Shown: positions 1-11,133 of the stretch, one piece after another | Layout of the letters: every line of letters begins with the position of its first letter | How positions within the stretch are numbered: the stretch's first letter is position 1 | DNA from: Pomacea canaliculata | Lineage: Eukaryota; Mollusca; Gastropoda; Architaenioglossa; Ampullariidae | Reading direction: 5' to 3' | DNA: 64,000 nt | Assembly (NCBI RefSeq): GCF_003073045.1 | Contig: NC_037593.1 | Coordinates: 5,695,525 to 5,759,524 of the forward strand | The notes under the pieces: generated by a model | Database searches by the model: none | What the model saw: only the letters and a program-made list of their open reading frames with translations | Told to the model about the DNA's origin: nothing | Translations under genes and position numbers: made by a program

Positions 1-1383
1 TGCTGCCATTGGTCACGACACTTCGGGGTGACGCATCCTCCCCCGAGGACAAGGACAGCAAATTAAAACCCCGTTTCGTCCACGCTGAGCTCCCCTGGTC
101 ATTGCACGCTGAATGACCATGAAAGCTATGAAGGGGACAGAGCTGATGGCTAATTTCCTTTTTTCTCCACGAGGACAAACTGGCCGAGTAATTTTGTCGA
201 CTGCTTCTGGCAAATAGACCCGGCAGCAACTCTGAACCCTTGGCTGCTCTTCTTAGAACTTGAACTTGTTGAATTTCATCGAAAAAGGACCGACTTTAAG
301 ATTTGGAGATAAAGCCATCAGTGTCTATAGCTAAGTAACAGTCCCATACATACATCTCTGCCCTCGAAGAAAATAACAAAGCAGACATTAACTTAGAAAT
401 AGGTCCCGAAGTTAAACACCTGTTGCAAGATTTACCTGACCCCGCAGGTCAACATTAGGCAGGAGAGTACGATATTAAATGTCTAGCATGGTGAAATTTT
501 TTCTGATGACTGGGTAAAGCTCAGTGCAACATACTATTACCCCAAAGCTGACCCCACTATCCTGACATTATTGTTGTTTACCTTTTTCTGTACATGATGT
601 TTGTAGGAGTTTATCGAGAACAGAAGTAGGTATATTTATTATTTTAAACCAGATTTCGTAAAAATAATATATTATCAAAATATTTACTCACTCTTGAGGA
701 AACAAAGTCGCACCGGATAGAATATCAAAGGCAATTGTTTCGGTGAGGTATAAAACACAATCACTTTGTCTCGATTCAAGGTAAAGTATTAGCAGCAAAA
801 GCAAAACAATGTGTCAACACTCCTGGTGGACATGAAGAAACCATTTTCTGGTAGACAGACATGCGACTTTAGGGAAAAAAAACATACTTTTTTCTCTCTC
901 ACAAACTCTTTTCTCTTATACACACTTTCTACCCTTCTCTTCTCTCTTTCTCTCTCTTTCTCTGTCTCTCTCTCTCACACACACACACGAGCTAAACCAG
1001 ATTGCATTTCTTTGCTCTTCGAGAGTCTGGACACTCGGATTGCCTTGCATCCCGTGCAGAAGCCATCTCACCAGCTTCAGACTTGGTTAAAATCCTCCCA
1101 CTACTAAGACAGTCTAGCAGGCGACGAGGACCATCAAGAGTTACGATCCTTGTAGATGAATAATGCATAGCTCTTGGTGCTCCACCAACCAACCTTTTCG
1201 GCGGCTGTCTTCTCATTCCGACAAGTAACCATGACGACTGCCTGCGAGGGTGAGAGATGGCCCATGTAGAAATTTTGAACAGCAAATCGTTTTTCTGACC
1301 AGGTACTCAACCGAAGAAGGCGAACTGTACTAAAAGTCAATTTTCATGACAGCTACGAACCTTGATTAGCTTCCTTGACTCAG
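1..1383. other. non-coding flank with CT/AC-rich simple sequence
   Basis: No convincing gene is seen. Positions about 880-990 hold a pyrimidine-rich tract of CT repeats ending in (CA)n. On the minus strand a short open stretch ends at 1134; a good polypyrimidine-AG acceptor precedes a 36-codon possible terminal exon (about 1134-1244), but no partner exon was found, so it is not called as a gene. Confidence 0.4.
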
Positions 1384-1471
1384 ATGGTCGGAGAGGAGGA
1401 GGACATCACAAAGGACCAGCAGCTGACAGAGTTCTTCATGGTGCAAGGCGCAGCAGGGTTGGGTGGTCCAG
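1384..1471 (+). CDS. candidate internal coding exon A of an unrecognised gene
   Basis: An 88-nt segment follows an acceptor-like sequence (CTTGACTCAG) and ends at CCAG before a GT. It is open in one frame and reads as an acidic, Gln-rich peptide (VGEEEDITKDQQLTEFF followed by a Gly-rich run). It ends in phase 1. The next candidate exon, 5688-5787, starts with exactly the two bases needed to continue the frame, giving a Glu codon at the junction. The ATG at its first base could instead be a start codon. The donor (GTCTTT) is weak. The family is not recognised. This is an inference from splice signals and open frame only. Confidence 0.28.
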
Positions 1472-2692
1472 GTCTTTGGTGTTTTCAGATCAGTATTATG
1501 TAGTTTTTTTCTTTCTTTCCATCTCTTTAATTATTAGATACAAAACAAAAAGCTTTTGGGATGAAGAATTTTTGTTTGTAAGATTTGCTTTATTCCGGTT
1601 TGATTTTCACCTTAAAGTATGTTTAAAAGCTTGTTTTCTAGGACACTATTCGCCTCCCTCCTTATGAGGAATTTACATCAGCTGTTCTAGTTAAATGAGT
1701 GAAGACAATCAACGCATTTAAAATAAACTCGTAAAGCGAAGGAAAGTAGTTTAACTTATTTGAATTTTTCTAATTATCGATATTGACAGACCCTAGATCG
1801 GATCAGAAAGACTGAAGGAAAGGACAGGCGGGAGGAAATGAAGAATAAAGACCGGAAAGCAGGAATGAACGAACGAACAAGGAAGGGGATGAGGGAGGAA
1901 AGGAAAGAAAATTCTGAGCCTGATGTTTGGAAAGGGAGAATGCCGACAAGTGTCTCTGCCCCTCCTTTCCTCCCTCCACTCTGTCTGCTAGCGCCTCCTG
2001 AACTGAAGGGGAGGCTACTCTGAGATGAAGCTCATTTTCCCCGACGTCCAGCGGAGCAATCATTTGCATGGGGAGGAAATTTCATCACATTTGCCAGCCC
2101 CATCCCCAAACGCTCTCACCCCATCCAAGTCCCCGGCTCACACCATTTTTAAAATAATGCGAATCAAAACGAGGTTAGGAGCCACTTTTTGTAGTTTCGT
2201 AAAATGAGTTTGCGTACTGTGAGTTGACTCACACTACTCATTCTCCCCCACTCCACTTCTATCTTCCATCTCACCACCCACCCACCATCCTGTCCCCACC
2301 ACAACCAACCCACTCGTAACTTAACTACATCCCCATCTTCCATTTCCTTCGCCAGGCTCTCCTCCATGGCTTCGTCTTTTTATCGCCACTTTCCTTCAAT
2401 ACCTTGCGTTTTCATTATCTGACTTTCTGTTTTTCTTTCTTTTAAAGATCATTTACATGTTTCATCAGTGTAAATTGCGGTACACAATTCGAAACAAGAC
2501 ACTTAAACAACTTTGTTGAAATATTAATGACTTGTTGCTCATCATTACATAGATGAGTCACCTTACAGAGATTCGTGTGACTCAACTCAAACCACCAAAC
2601 ATCATCGGAAAGGCTATAAAATAAGGATATATAACATCAAATAAAAAAATTATTATTTACAAGCATTAGTAAAGTTTAAAATAAGGAAATTA
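1472..2692. other. intergenic or intronic DNA, purine-rich then AT-rich
   Basis: Nothing gene-like is seen. Positions 1800-1920 are strongly purine-rich (GAAAGGA/GAAAG runs); 2240-2350 is C-rich on the + strand. If candidate exons A and B are joined, this is intron. Confidence 0.4.
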
Positions 2693-3569
2693 CAGTGATA
2701 CCTCGGTTCTCGAACATAATTCGTTCCGGGAGGACGGTCGAGAACCAAATTGTTCGAGAACCGAAGCAATAAACCCATAGGAAATAATGGAAACTGGATT
2801 AATTCGTTCCAAGCCCCAGAAAATCTATTTACTGCCTAAGTATAATATGTAGAAAAACATGAGTCTCAACAGAAATAAGAATAAAAGTGTATTATTAAAA
2901 CAAAAAAAAATAAATAAAATGTACTGTACAGTACAGTAAATTGTGTTTCATTTACTGTACCCTCTACCAAACTTTATGCAGGAGGGAATGAATGTGGAGG
3001 GAGGAGGGAAGGGGGATGGTTATTGTATTGAAGGGGAGTCCTCTTCAATAAAAACAGAGGGTAACTGCTCTTCGGGTGTTTCTGTTCTCTGTATCTTTTG
3101 CTGAGAGAATCAGAATCTTGCTCTGCAGTTGCTTGTCTGATTTCTTTACGGAAGAATTTGTCAATTTGCTGTTTTTTTCTCCTTTGCAAAATTTTGCGGA
3201 AGTGGACATAACATTGTCATTAAAAATGTTAACTGCTCTATTTGCTACCACTTTATCAGGGTGATGTTGTTCAAACAAAATTTGCGATTTCTGCCCAATT
3301 TGCACACATTTCATGACTCTCTCCACAAAAACGTCACTCTCTCTCTCTGCACTCACACTGATGACGCAAGCAAGGCGCGCTGCTGAATCAGAGATCTGTA
3401 GGTCCTACAGATCTCTGCTGAATGAACGCCATTCGCTCAACTCGGCTCATCTCGGACGTATGTTCGAGTTCCAAATATTTGTTCGGATTCCAAGACAATT
3501 TTCTCGAATTTCCTGGTCGAATACCGATTTGGTCGAAAACCAAGGCGTTCGAGAACCGAGGTATCACTA
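2693..3569 (-). mobile_element. Tigger/pogo-like DNA transposon, internally deleted
   Basis: The element has terminal inverted repeats of at least 23 bp: the left end begins CAGTGATACCTCGGTTCTCG, and the right end is its reverse complement with one difference at the outermost base. TA dinucleotides flank both ends (2691-2692 and 3570-3571), as expected for the Tc1/mariner-pogo superfamily. On the minus strand, about 3045-3330, it encodes EQHHPDKVVANRAVNIFNDN, which resembles the tail of Tigger/CENP-B-like transposases. A frame change near 3185 leads into RRKKQQIDKFF, the expected final basic segment. The N-terminal DNA-binding and catalytic DDE parts are missing, so this copy cannot move by itself. 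At 877 bp it is much shorter than a full Tigger of about 2-2.5 kb. Confidence 0.85.
3389..3417. repeat. 29-bp near-perfect palindrome flanked by direct repeats
   Basis: Two 14-bp arms (CAGAGATCTGTAGG and its exact reverse complement) surround a single T. The palindrome is flanked by direct repeats: TGCTGAAT at 3381-3388 and again at 3416-3423, overlapping the last two bases of the right arm. The repeat can also be read as CTGAAT outside the full palindrome. It lies inside the Tigger element, so it is either a feature of that family or a later tiny insertion or footprint. Confidence 0.7.
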
Positions 3570-4521
3570 TATAACTCTGAAATCCATAGCAACTAAAAAT
3601 GTTCATCGGTGGCCTCCCCTCACCCGATGATGACTTACAGTCCCTAGCAGAAGCGCAAGAGACTTGTTTAAACAAGTGTTTATCATTTCTTCACAGAGTC
3701 TGTGCAGTGGAATCAACTACAGATATAAAACGGGTATAACTAAAGTTTAAATTTCCATAAAAGCCATTAAATATTAAAAGTGCTTGTATTACTTTGTCTG
3801 GACAACGAGACAGATGTCGCCATGTTGACTATGTAGAGTGTGATTTGTGGTCTTCGATTCACACCTGCATCACAGATTGACTGACTTTAATAAAAAGAGA
3901 ATTTAGTCACCTTTTAATGAGTCCGTTCAAATCCAGCAAATGCTAAAAAAAAAAATAATAATAACATACAACATTCTTCTGCACACGTGCAGCCTTTACA
4001 ATTTTGTAATCACTAATCAGTCTTGTCATTTATTTTTCCTAAGACAAGCAGATTGAATACTTTAACACCAGCTGCTGATCTGACTCCGAAATAATGAAAT
4101 AAGTTTTTATCCTCTTTAAGCCATTAATTAGTCAATCATTTTTTGTTAATTTAAAATAATTATTTACTTGTTTATTTTTTTTATTACTGTTTTTTTTAGG
4201 TAGCCTTCCTTGGTATCTAATTTCTATCACCAAAACTCAGATGATGACATTTGTGTGCGAGGATGTATTGTGTGTCTGACTGTTGTTTGTGTCTTCTGTG
4301 TGAATGTTTGTTTCAGTGACAGTTATCTGTTTCTCCGCGCCCCCACCCCAACTCAGTGGGAGTGTAAGTGGTGTTGGTAGACGTGGCGCTCTTTGCCTTT
4401 GTCTTGTTCTTTGTTTATTAAAACAAATTTTCAGAATCCACACACACTTCCTCTTCTCTCTACGGCTCACACTTGTAAACAACACCACCACTCTGCTTCT
4501 ATACTTATCGTTTTATATAGG
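3570..4521. other. AT-rich non-coding DNA
   Basis: No exon, RNA gene or mobile-element end is seen. Several A and T homopolymer runs are present (about 3944-3957 and 4165-4200). Confidence 0.4.
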
Positions 4522-4711
4522 CACCTGCAACACGCCATTCAACACCTGCAACACGTCATTCAACACCTCCAACATATCATTCAGTACCTGCAACACGTCA
4601 TTCAACATTCAGGTGCAGGAGGGGCGCAACACGTCATTCTGTAACTGCAACACGTCATTCAACACCTGAATCACGTCATTCAGGTGCAGGAGGGGTGCAA
4701 CACGTCACTCA
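4522..4711. repeat. 21-bp minisatellite
   Basis: About eight imperfect copies of a unit close to CACCTGCAACACGTCATTCA plus A. The first three start at 4522, 4543 and 4564. Two copies are interrupted by an inverted version of the first half (CAGGTGCAGGAGGGG, near 4611 and 4681), so the array mixes direct and inverted parts. The period is a multiple of three, which keeps a frame open as a seven-residue CNTSFNT-like repeat; this is probably incidental. Confidence 0.8.
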
Positions 4712-5687
4712 GTCCAAGCCACAGGTTTGTCCAAATGAGGTCAAATGTCACGGACAGATGTGCGCGGAAGGCAGGCGGTCAAATCAAAGTTCCGTCCTCA
4801 CTGCCCTCCGGCTGTTTGCGAACTCGCTTCACATTTCCATTTCTTTGTATTAGTTTTGTGCGGCCGGGACTTGATTAAGTTACCCCTCACTTCCCCCGCC
4901 TGTCCCTCTCTTCCTCTCCTTCCTCCCCGCTACCCCCGGTGTGGTTCTGAGTTCAGCAGGGGGCCACTTCCAACGGCTGAGGAATGTCAATTAGACAAAG
5001 AACGATATTCCCGTTAGAACAGTGTGGTGAAATATTGTAAACCACCGCTAACTGTTAATATTGCTAATATATTATCTAGAAATGTGTGGTATACTCTCTC
5101 ACTCCAGACCAGCTAGCTGCTGATAGAGAGAAAGAAAACGAGAATGTATGTGTGTGCTTCATTTATCAGATTCCTAATTATAATGAAATACAAAGTTAGA
5201 TGAAATTAACAATAATAAAACACACGGAGCTAAACTAATTTACACTAAGTACTCTCTATAAATTATATCTGACTTTATATGTAGTGAATAATGACTTTTT
5301 TTTTTTATTTCGTTTCACACAAGTACAACAGAATTACAGAAATAACGTAGGAAATGTCAAGAGCAAGTTTCCTTCTAAAAAAAAACCCAACAACATAAAT
5401 TAGGACAATTGTTCATATGACAACCAGTGTGATCTTAGCCATGATGATGCTTCTTAAGTCGTGATCAGAATCATATATTTTAGCTGTTCATCATGCAACA
5501 TTTTGAGTCTGTCCGTGCTTCATGCAAATTGTCTCAGTTTTTACTGTTAGACAAGCACATATACGCAAGATGTTTTCGATCTTTTCGATCTTTTAGAATT
5601 ATTTGCAAGGCTTTAATAAACCTCTAGATCATGCTCATTTGCTCTCACCCCTTACACACCCACCCTTCTCTTTCTTTCCCTGAACAG
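4712..5687. other. intergenic or intronic DNA
   Basis: A moderately GC-rich stretch (4740-4960) is followed by AT-rich DNA. No gene is supported. Positions 5640-5687 form a long polypyrimidine tract ending TGAACAG, the acceptor of candidate exon B. Confidence 0.4.
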
Positions 5688-5787
5688 AATTCTTGAGGGA
5701 CCTGCTTCTCATCTTACGAAGAATGAAGATCTTTGTCGGAGAAAACGAGCAGCAAAGTAGCGCCGGCCACAAGAAAACGAACGCACG
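5688..5787 (+). CDS. candidate internal coding exon B of an unrecognised gene
   Basis: A strong acceptor (roughly 40 bases of pyrimidine-rich sequence, then ACAG) and a donor (ACG then GTAATC) bound a 100-nt segment open in the frame reading FLRDLLLILRRMKIFVGENE and then a polar Ser/His/Lys stretch. It accepts phase 1, which is what candidate exon A (1384-1471) provides, and ends in phase 2. If the two are joined, the intron of 4.2 kb contains the Tigger element and the minisatellite. No family is recognised and no following exon was found, so the gene may be decayed or longer than can be traced by eye. Confidence 0.33.
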
Positions 5788-8187
5788 GTAATCTGTTCTC
5801 GTGATTGAAGAAGCCGAAAAGCTGTGAGTCATGCCAGACCAGACGAATCTCAGAGAAGAGGTCCAGCAAAGAGGGGATGGGGATGAGGGAGAGGGAGAGG
5901 GGATGAGGGAGGTAGGGGAGTGGAGGGAAGGTGTCGTTTATCAGGGTCTTGAGTCGGGATTAGATGGGGAGACGCTGGAAGGAGTAATCACTTGATCAAC
6001 ATCAGCATCTGATCCCCGAGGCCGATCCACCAAATCACAGGACAATGAAAGGCAAGCCAGCCAATCACGGCCAGAGATTGAAGGCAGCGCATGCGTCCTC
6101 GCGACAGACCCCCCGCCGATGACGGAGTGTTTTCGGAGAGATAATTCACACCTCTCGAAGTTCATTCCTGTCTTTAATAGAATGAAGAACGGTTGTAAGC
6201 CTTTTAAGGCTGGAGTTGTGTCACTCTGTAGGGAGTAAAAGCTGGCATTAGTCAGTTTAAAGACTCGCCCAGGCAAGACAGTTTTTGGTGATTCTGAATT
6301 TAACCTTTGTTGTTCCCTCCATGGCTGTGGTATCATGACACAATTTTGCATGTCGACACTAATAAAGAAAACACACACATGAACGGAGAAAGAAGGAAAA
6401 CACAGATGATGGAAAACTCTCAAGACTGGTGACTGGTAGTCAGTACAAACTACATTTTAATAATAATAATAAGAAGAAGAAGAAGAAGGAGGAGGAGGAA
6501 ATTATTCGTGCTATGGACATGCGAACATGTCATGCTGACCAGCATTCCGTGACCAGAGGTATAGAGTTTCAAACAAACCATCTTTGTTTCAGATGTTTCA
6601 GCAAGGGGAGGGTTAAGTAATGTCGACAAGACGGAGGTATGTCGTTGCCCTTGTGACCACTCTGAGAGAAAGGCATGTAATCCCAGCTCTGAACTGTCTT
6701 TTGCCGCTGTCGGAAGTAATTTTTGTCACGAGGCCAAGATAATAGTTCTTCACAGTTTGGGACTTGTTCACCAGACGGTCAGTTTCCGTTCCACCGTCAG
6801 ACACATCTTCAGGGCTGGTAGACTGTGTGCAGCATCCAGAGACGACCTCTTGACACTAGATGACCTCGTTCACACTAGATGACCTCGTTCACATTATAGG
6901 TCCCCATCCCGCCCTCCCGGCATGGTCTCATTTGGAGCTCTTTCCATCCTGAATAAATTGGACATCGTTAATTTAAAAATATAAAAAAGAGAGAAAGCAA
7001 TCAAAACAATGAAAGTGAATCCAGGCGAACTCATGAGTTCAATCAGACGGTGAAATTTTTGTGTCTCTTGTGGTTTGTACAAAATATTGATGAAGGCTCA
7101 AAAGGACGGTGTCATGTGAAGAGTTCCAAGATGCCCTCGCCATCTGGGCATTCAAGGCATGGAGGGTAGTGGGTAGAGAAAAGTATACACTGGCTTTGGG
7201 GAGGGTGGAGCCAACGCCATCCGGACAGTGAATGGCGTTCACACTCACATATTACAAAAGTCCAGACACACACACACATGGTGGTAGAATCGTAGCATAT
7301 ATATTTATATGTATATTTATAATCATATTCAAAGTTACTGTGCCACAAAAAGACATATCTGCATCATCTTTGATAATGTCTTTGTTTTGTAGTAGTGTTT
7401 TTTCCTTTCTTTATATTGAGGAATAAAGGTTGAAAAAATAACTTTTGCTTATTCTGTTATCCTTGTAAATAAACAGTTGCCATTCTCTCTCTCTCTCTGC
7501 TCCTCTATGTTTTTTGTACTTTGTGAAGAATCACATCTCAAGCATTGGGCCGGGGAGGGTGGTGGTGCTGTGGGGTTCTACCCCTTGTTTCCCCACAGAG
7601 CTGAGTAATAATCATTTTATATTTATGTATGTCCATTTTTCTTACTCTCCCCCTAGACACACACACACATCAATGTAGGGGAAATAACCTGACTTACCTG
7701 AAAAGTTGTTTCAACGAGTTATCGCCCATACAGTCTAACTCCATCACTGCTACACTGTTGCATGCAATCAAGTCCCAGAATCTTTAATTAACCTACATTT
7801 AATGACTGATTGTCTTAAACACTTCAATTGTAACATTACTCTTTTTTCTCAGCCTTACTAAATCAATGAAAATCATATTTATTCAGAAAATACTGTTTGA
7901 ATGTATCGGACTCTTCCGTTCTCGATCCTGTTGTCCGACTTGATGTGCTTTATTCTCTGTACACTGCCTGGCTGCTGAGTTGTTCATCGCATTTTCTGAA
8001 TGGTGTACATAACTGAATCAGTGTTATCAGTTTGTAGATGTCCAAACATGATAATTAATAATGATGATGATGTATTATTTAAGAAAATCCAACATCATCA
8101 CTTGAAGTTTATGACATTATTTCCTGACAAATAAACCCTCTGTTAGAGCAAAAATTAATACAAGGTAGTTGCAAATTTAATGAACGA
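5788..8187. other. intergenic DNA with small simple repeats
   Basis: No gene is supported. A G-rich segment at about 5870-5935 contains four close G-runs (GGGGATGGGGATGAGGGAGA...), a G-quadruplex-type motif. Positions 6458-6500 hold an AAT/AAG/GAG triplet microsatellite. Positions 7265-7280 and 7660-7672 hold short CA runs. A minus-strand open frame of 160 codons (5941-6423) shows no recognisable domain. Confidence 0.45.
6853..6890. repeat. 19-bp exact tandem duplication
   Basis: The unit ACACTAGATGACCTCGTTC occurs twice in direct succession (6853-6871 and 6872-6890). Confidence 0.9.
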
Positions 8188-8270
8188 TGACGTAATGCGG
8201 AATCCACCTGATTGGTTGACTGGTTCACAGTGATCGTTATAAAAAAAGCTCCTGCTTACTCCCTCCTCTT
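8188..8270 (+). promoter_or_regulatory. TATA-type promoter with CRE and CCAAT elements for the PAN-domain gene
   Basis: TGACGTAA (a CRE/ATF-like site) lies at 8188-8195, ATTGG (inverted CCAAT) at 8211-8215 and TATAAAAAAA at 8238-8247, followed by a pyrimidine-rich start region near 8268. The order and spacing fit an RNA polymerase II core promoter on the + strand. The start codon of the gene is 450 bp further on, leaving room for a 5' leader, possibly with an intron. Confidence 0.55.
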
Positions 8271-8720
8271 GTCTGCGCGTGTCGCGTGCAGGAGGTCAGT
8301 GGTCTGACGGGCAAGCTTATTAATAGCACCTACATTACACGGTACAGGTGTGGAACATTCCTTCTACGAAGTACGCTCACCTTGTGATTCAGAGGAAAAA
8401 GCATGTTTCAGGAATTGTCCATGGTCTCCATCTGATCCAAAATTTGACAGTTATATAATTTTAATTACAGTTTAGGGTCGGTGTATTTATCGCTTAGGCA
8501 AGTCGCAAATAATTTGCCCACCTCAGTTTTAAAGTCCTGTTTCCAAAAATAAAAAATCCTCTACCGTTTGTATCTAGTTGAAAGCTGCAAAGATCTGTAA
8601 TCTTCAACATACATGCTGTAGGTTTGGTAACTGATGCTGCTCAGCGACTTCTGTGAACGTGCTTTCCGTCTCAGTGTCCTGTCCAGCCACGTGTACATCC
8701 GGGTCAGCTTGTGATCAGTC

Positions 8721-10811
8721 ATGCAAAGACTCGCCGCGCTCCAGTTCTGCCTGTGGTACGCAGCAGCCGGCAGGGAGTCCAGAAGCCTGGTGACGTCAGC
8801 ACAGTCTAACGGTCCTCACGAGGACTTCCTGTGGGACCTGAAGGTTTCCTCCCTCAGGGCATGCGCCTTGGCGTGCACAGTCGATGATAAGTGCTCTTTT
8901 TTCTCGTTTTGGAAGAATTCCCTGGAAGTCGGTCCGCTGTGCCGTGGACACTCTCAGCAACCTGCTTCGACCTCCAAACAACCTATTTCGACCCCGGATG
9001 CCGTAACCTTCCAGGTCTCCAAATTTTGGGTCAGCGAGGAATCTCAGGGTTACTCTGGAAACACAGATTCCACGCAGAGGACAGTTTATATGTCGGAGGA
9101 CAACGGTAGTAATACGGGTGGAGGGGTAGACGTTTCCAGCCCATGCTCTCCCATTCAGTCCACGCAGGCAGACGCGGGGACAGGCTCTCCTACCCTAGAA
9201 GAACTCACAACTGGCAATCAGGAGGAAACAGCAACTGTACTGGGTAAGCAAAAGTTACATAACTGCTTTATTATTCTATTGACAAAAACAGCAAGAGGAG
9301 CTGCAGAAGAGACTCCCTTTGTGCTCCCTCCTATTCCCCGTTTCTTTCAACTTCACCCTACCCTTCCCAATCTGCGCTCTTACGTACACACACACATTAT
9401 GTTAATGAATATAAAAGCAACAGAAAGAAGACGAGAAGGATTTTTTAAAAAAACAAACAGAGCAGAACTCTAAAAAGGAAAATGCTTCATCGAAAGAAAA
9501 AAAAATCTGCTTGCTCTGGTCAAGAAAAGCTTGACGTGCAATACAACCTCCGAAGAATTATGTATGTCTAGATTGAAGATGGAATAAATTATTGCAGATA
9601 TCGTGTGGTTCTAGCTCCAGGAGCTCTAACCCTACCACTTCTTTCGATGCATCGGATGTCAAATTCCTGTAGGAGTGAGTTCGATTCTTCAACTAAAACT
9701 GTAATCTGTTTGCGGATCAGAAGATTGTCATACATTGTCTGTCATTCTACCATTTCATAACACCCCTTCTGCTTTTTAATGTTCTTGTTCAGTCTGTGTC
9801 TGTCCTGCTGTGAGATGGTCCCACCCCAGTACATCCGACCGAATGTCATGATGCTGCATAACAGAGATGGCCGAGAGCATCAAAGACAGTCCACCAACCG
9901 ACAGTTTCTTTTTTTAAAATGCGCCGGATACCCAGTCTTTGTAAATCCAATACTTGAAGATTTGAAACATTTTTATTCATAATTTTTCTGAAGAAATAAA
10001 TGTATTTATATGATAACTTTCTGTGTCTTTGACAGCCTCAGACTGGTTTAACATCAGGTGCCGGGACAGCGCCGACTGCACGATGGCGAACTCTGATTGT
10101 TTCTCCACTCGCTGCCTCTGTTCCATCGGCTACTACTATTCCAGTGGAACGAACACCTGTCTCAGAGGTGAGTATGATAATCAGACTTTGCCAAAGTTTT
10201 CAGGCCATTGTTTTATTCCCGTTTCAGCAGGCTTACCATTTTTCAGGCACTGGTGTACAAAAAATAAATTATCTTCATATTCAACTGCTTCCGATGAAGT
10301 GCGTCTCAAAAGAATATTATAAATATCGAGCACATGTAAATCTGAACTCTTAACAGCTCAGCTCAGACTGTATCCACGAAAAATTAAAACCAGTGAAATA
10401 TAATGTCACATCATCATCATCATCATCGTCGTCGTCGACAATTTTATGTTATAGAAACTTTAAAAAATTAATTATTCAGGTTTACTGTGTTTCCAGCAAT
10501 TGATGCAATCTAAGGGAAGATAACATTAAGTTATTTTTTCAGGCTGTGCAGCGACCAACCTGACGGATTCTTTCACCAGGTATGCCTTTTATTACATTGA
10601 TGGCTACCACAACAAGACCATGGTGGCTGACACACCTGGCCCCTGTCGAGAGTCGTGCGCTGCGGAAGCCTGGTGTCGATCCTTTGACTACGAGGTCAGC
10701 ACGCGCTCTGTGTGCAAACTGAACTCTGTGACCGCCCTGGACGTCCCCTCCGCTGACCTCCGATTCTCCACGCGTCTCTATGTCTCTCACTATCAGAGGC
10801 AATGCAACTGA
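8721..10811 (+). CDS. secreted PAN/apple-domain protein with an EB/EGF-like module (three exons)
   Basis: Exons 8721-9243, 10036-10167 and 10543-10811 join in frame (all junctions phase 1, GT-AG) into 307 residues ending at TGA. Residues 1-18 are a plausible signal peptide. A first PAN-like unit has Cys48-x3-Cys52-x5-Cys58-x15-Cys74. A Ser/Thr-rich linker runs to about residue 174. Exon 2 alone encodes a Cys-rich module (residues 175-218, six Cys, SIGYYYSSGTNTC) like EB/EGF-type modules. Exon 3 encodes a PAN domain (219-307) with Cys253-x3-Cys257-x5-Cys263-x12-Cys276 and outer Cys220/Cys306. PAN domains bind carbohydrate or protein ligands, so a secreted lectin-like or adhesion role is likely, but the ligand is unknown. 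A TATA promoter lies upstream and AATAAA downstream. The gene structure is well supported; the exact function is not. Confidence 0.8.
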
Positions 10812-11127
10812 ACTTTATTGTTTATTACAGGTGAAAACGAATTCATTTCTAAATCTTTCTCATCTGCTGCTTTTAAAAAAGCAGTCGTTGGAATCTGTTT
10901 TATCTGAGCGTTTAGTCAGTGACTATGTGTGTAATTTCAAACGGTGGTAATTTTGTGTACGTAGATCAACAGTAAAGATTTTTGTAGAGACCGTTATAAG
11001 TATTTCACTAATTAGAAAACAAAACATGTAACACCTGTTCAACTACTCTTTACTTTTCTGTGATATGTAACGTCTTCGACTTCTTGCACGCCGTCCATTA
11101 TTTTTGTAAACAATTTTATTGTAATTA

Positions 11128-11133
11128 AATAAA
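11128..11133 (+). terminator. candidate polyadenylation signal of the PAN-domain gene
   Basis: AATAAA lies about 320 bp after the stop codon, followed by a T-rich stretch. It is the first canonical hexamer in the 3' region. Confidence 0.45.

Noticed and set aside
405-425. CCCGAAGTTAAACACC resembling a 5S rRNA segment
   Set aside because: The remainder of 5S is absent on both sides; probably chance or too eroded to call.
4304-4669. 121-codon open frame containing CNTSFNT repeats
   Set aside because: The repeats come from the 21-bp minisatellite, and the rest of the frame is simple hydrophobic sequence without a domain.
5941-6423. 160-codon minus-strand open frame
   Set aside because: No domain, no start context of note, no splice partners and composition typical of non-coding DNA; kept only as an unresolved ORF.
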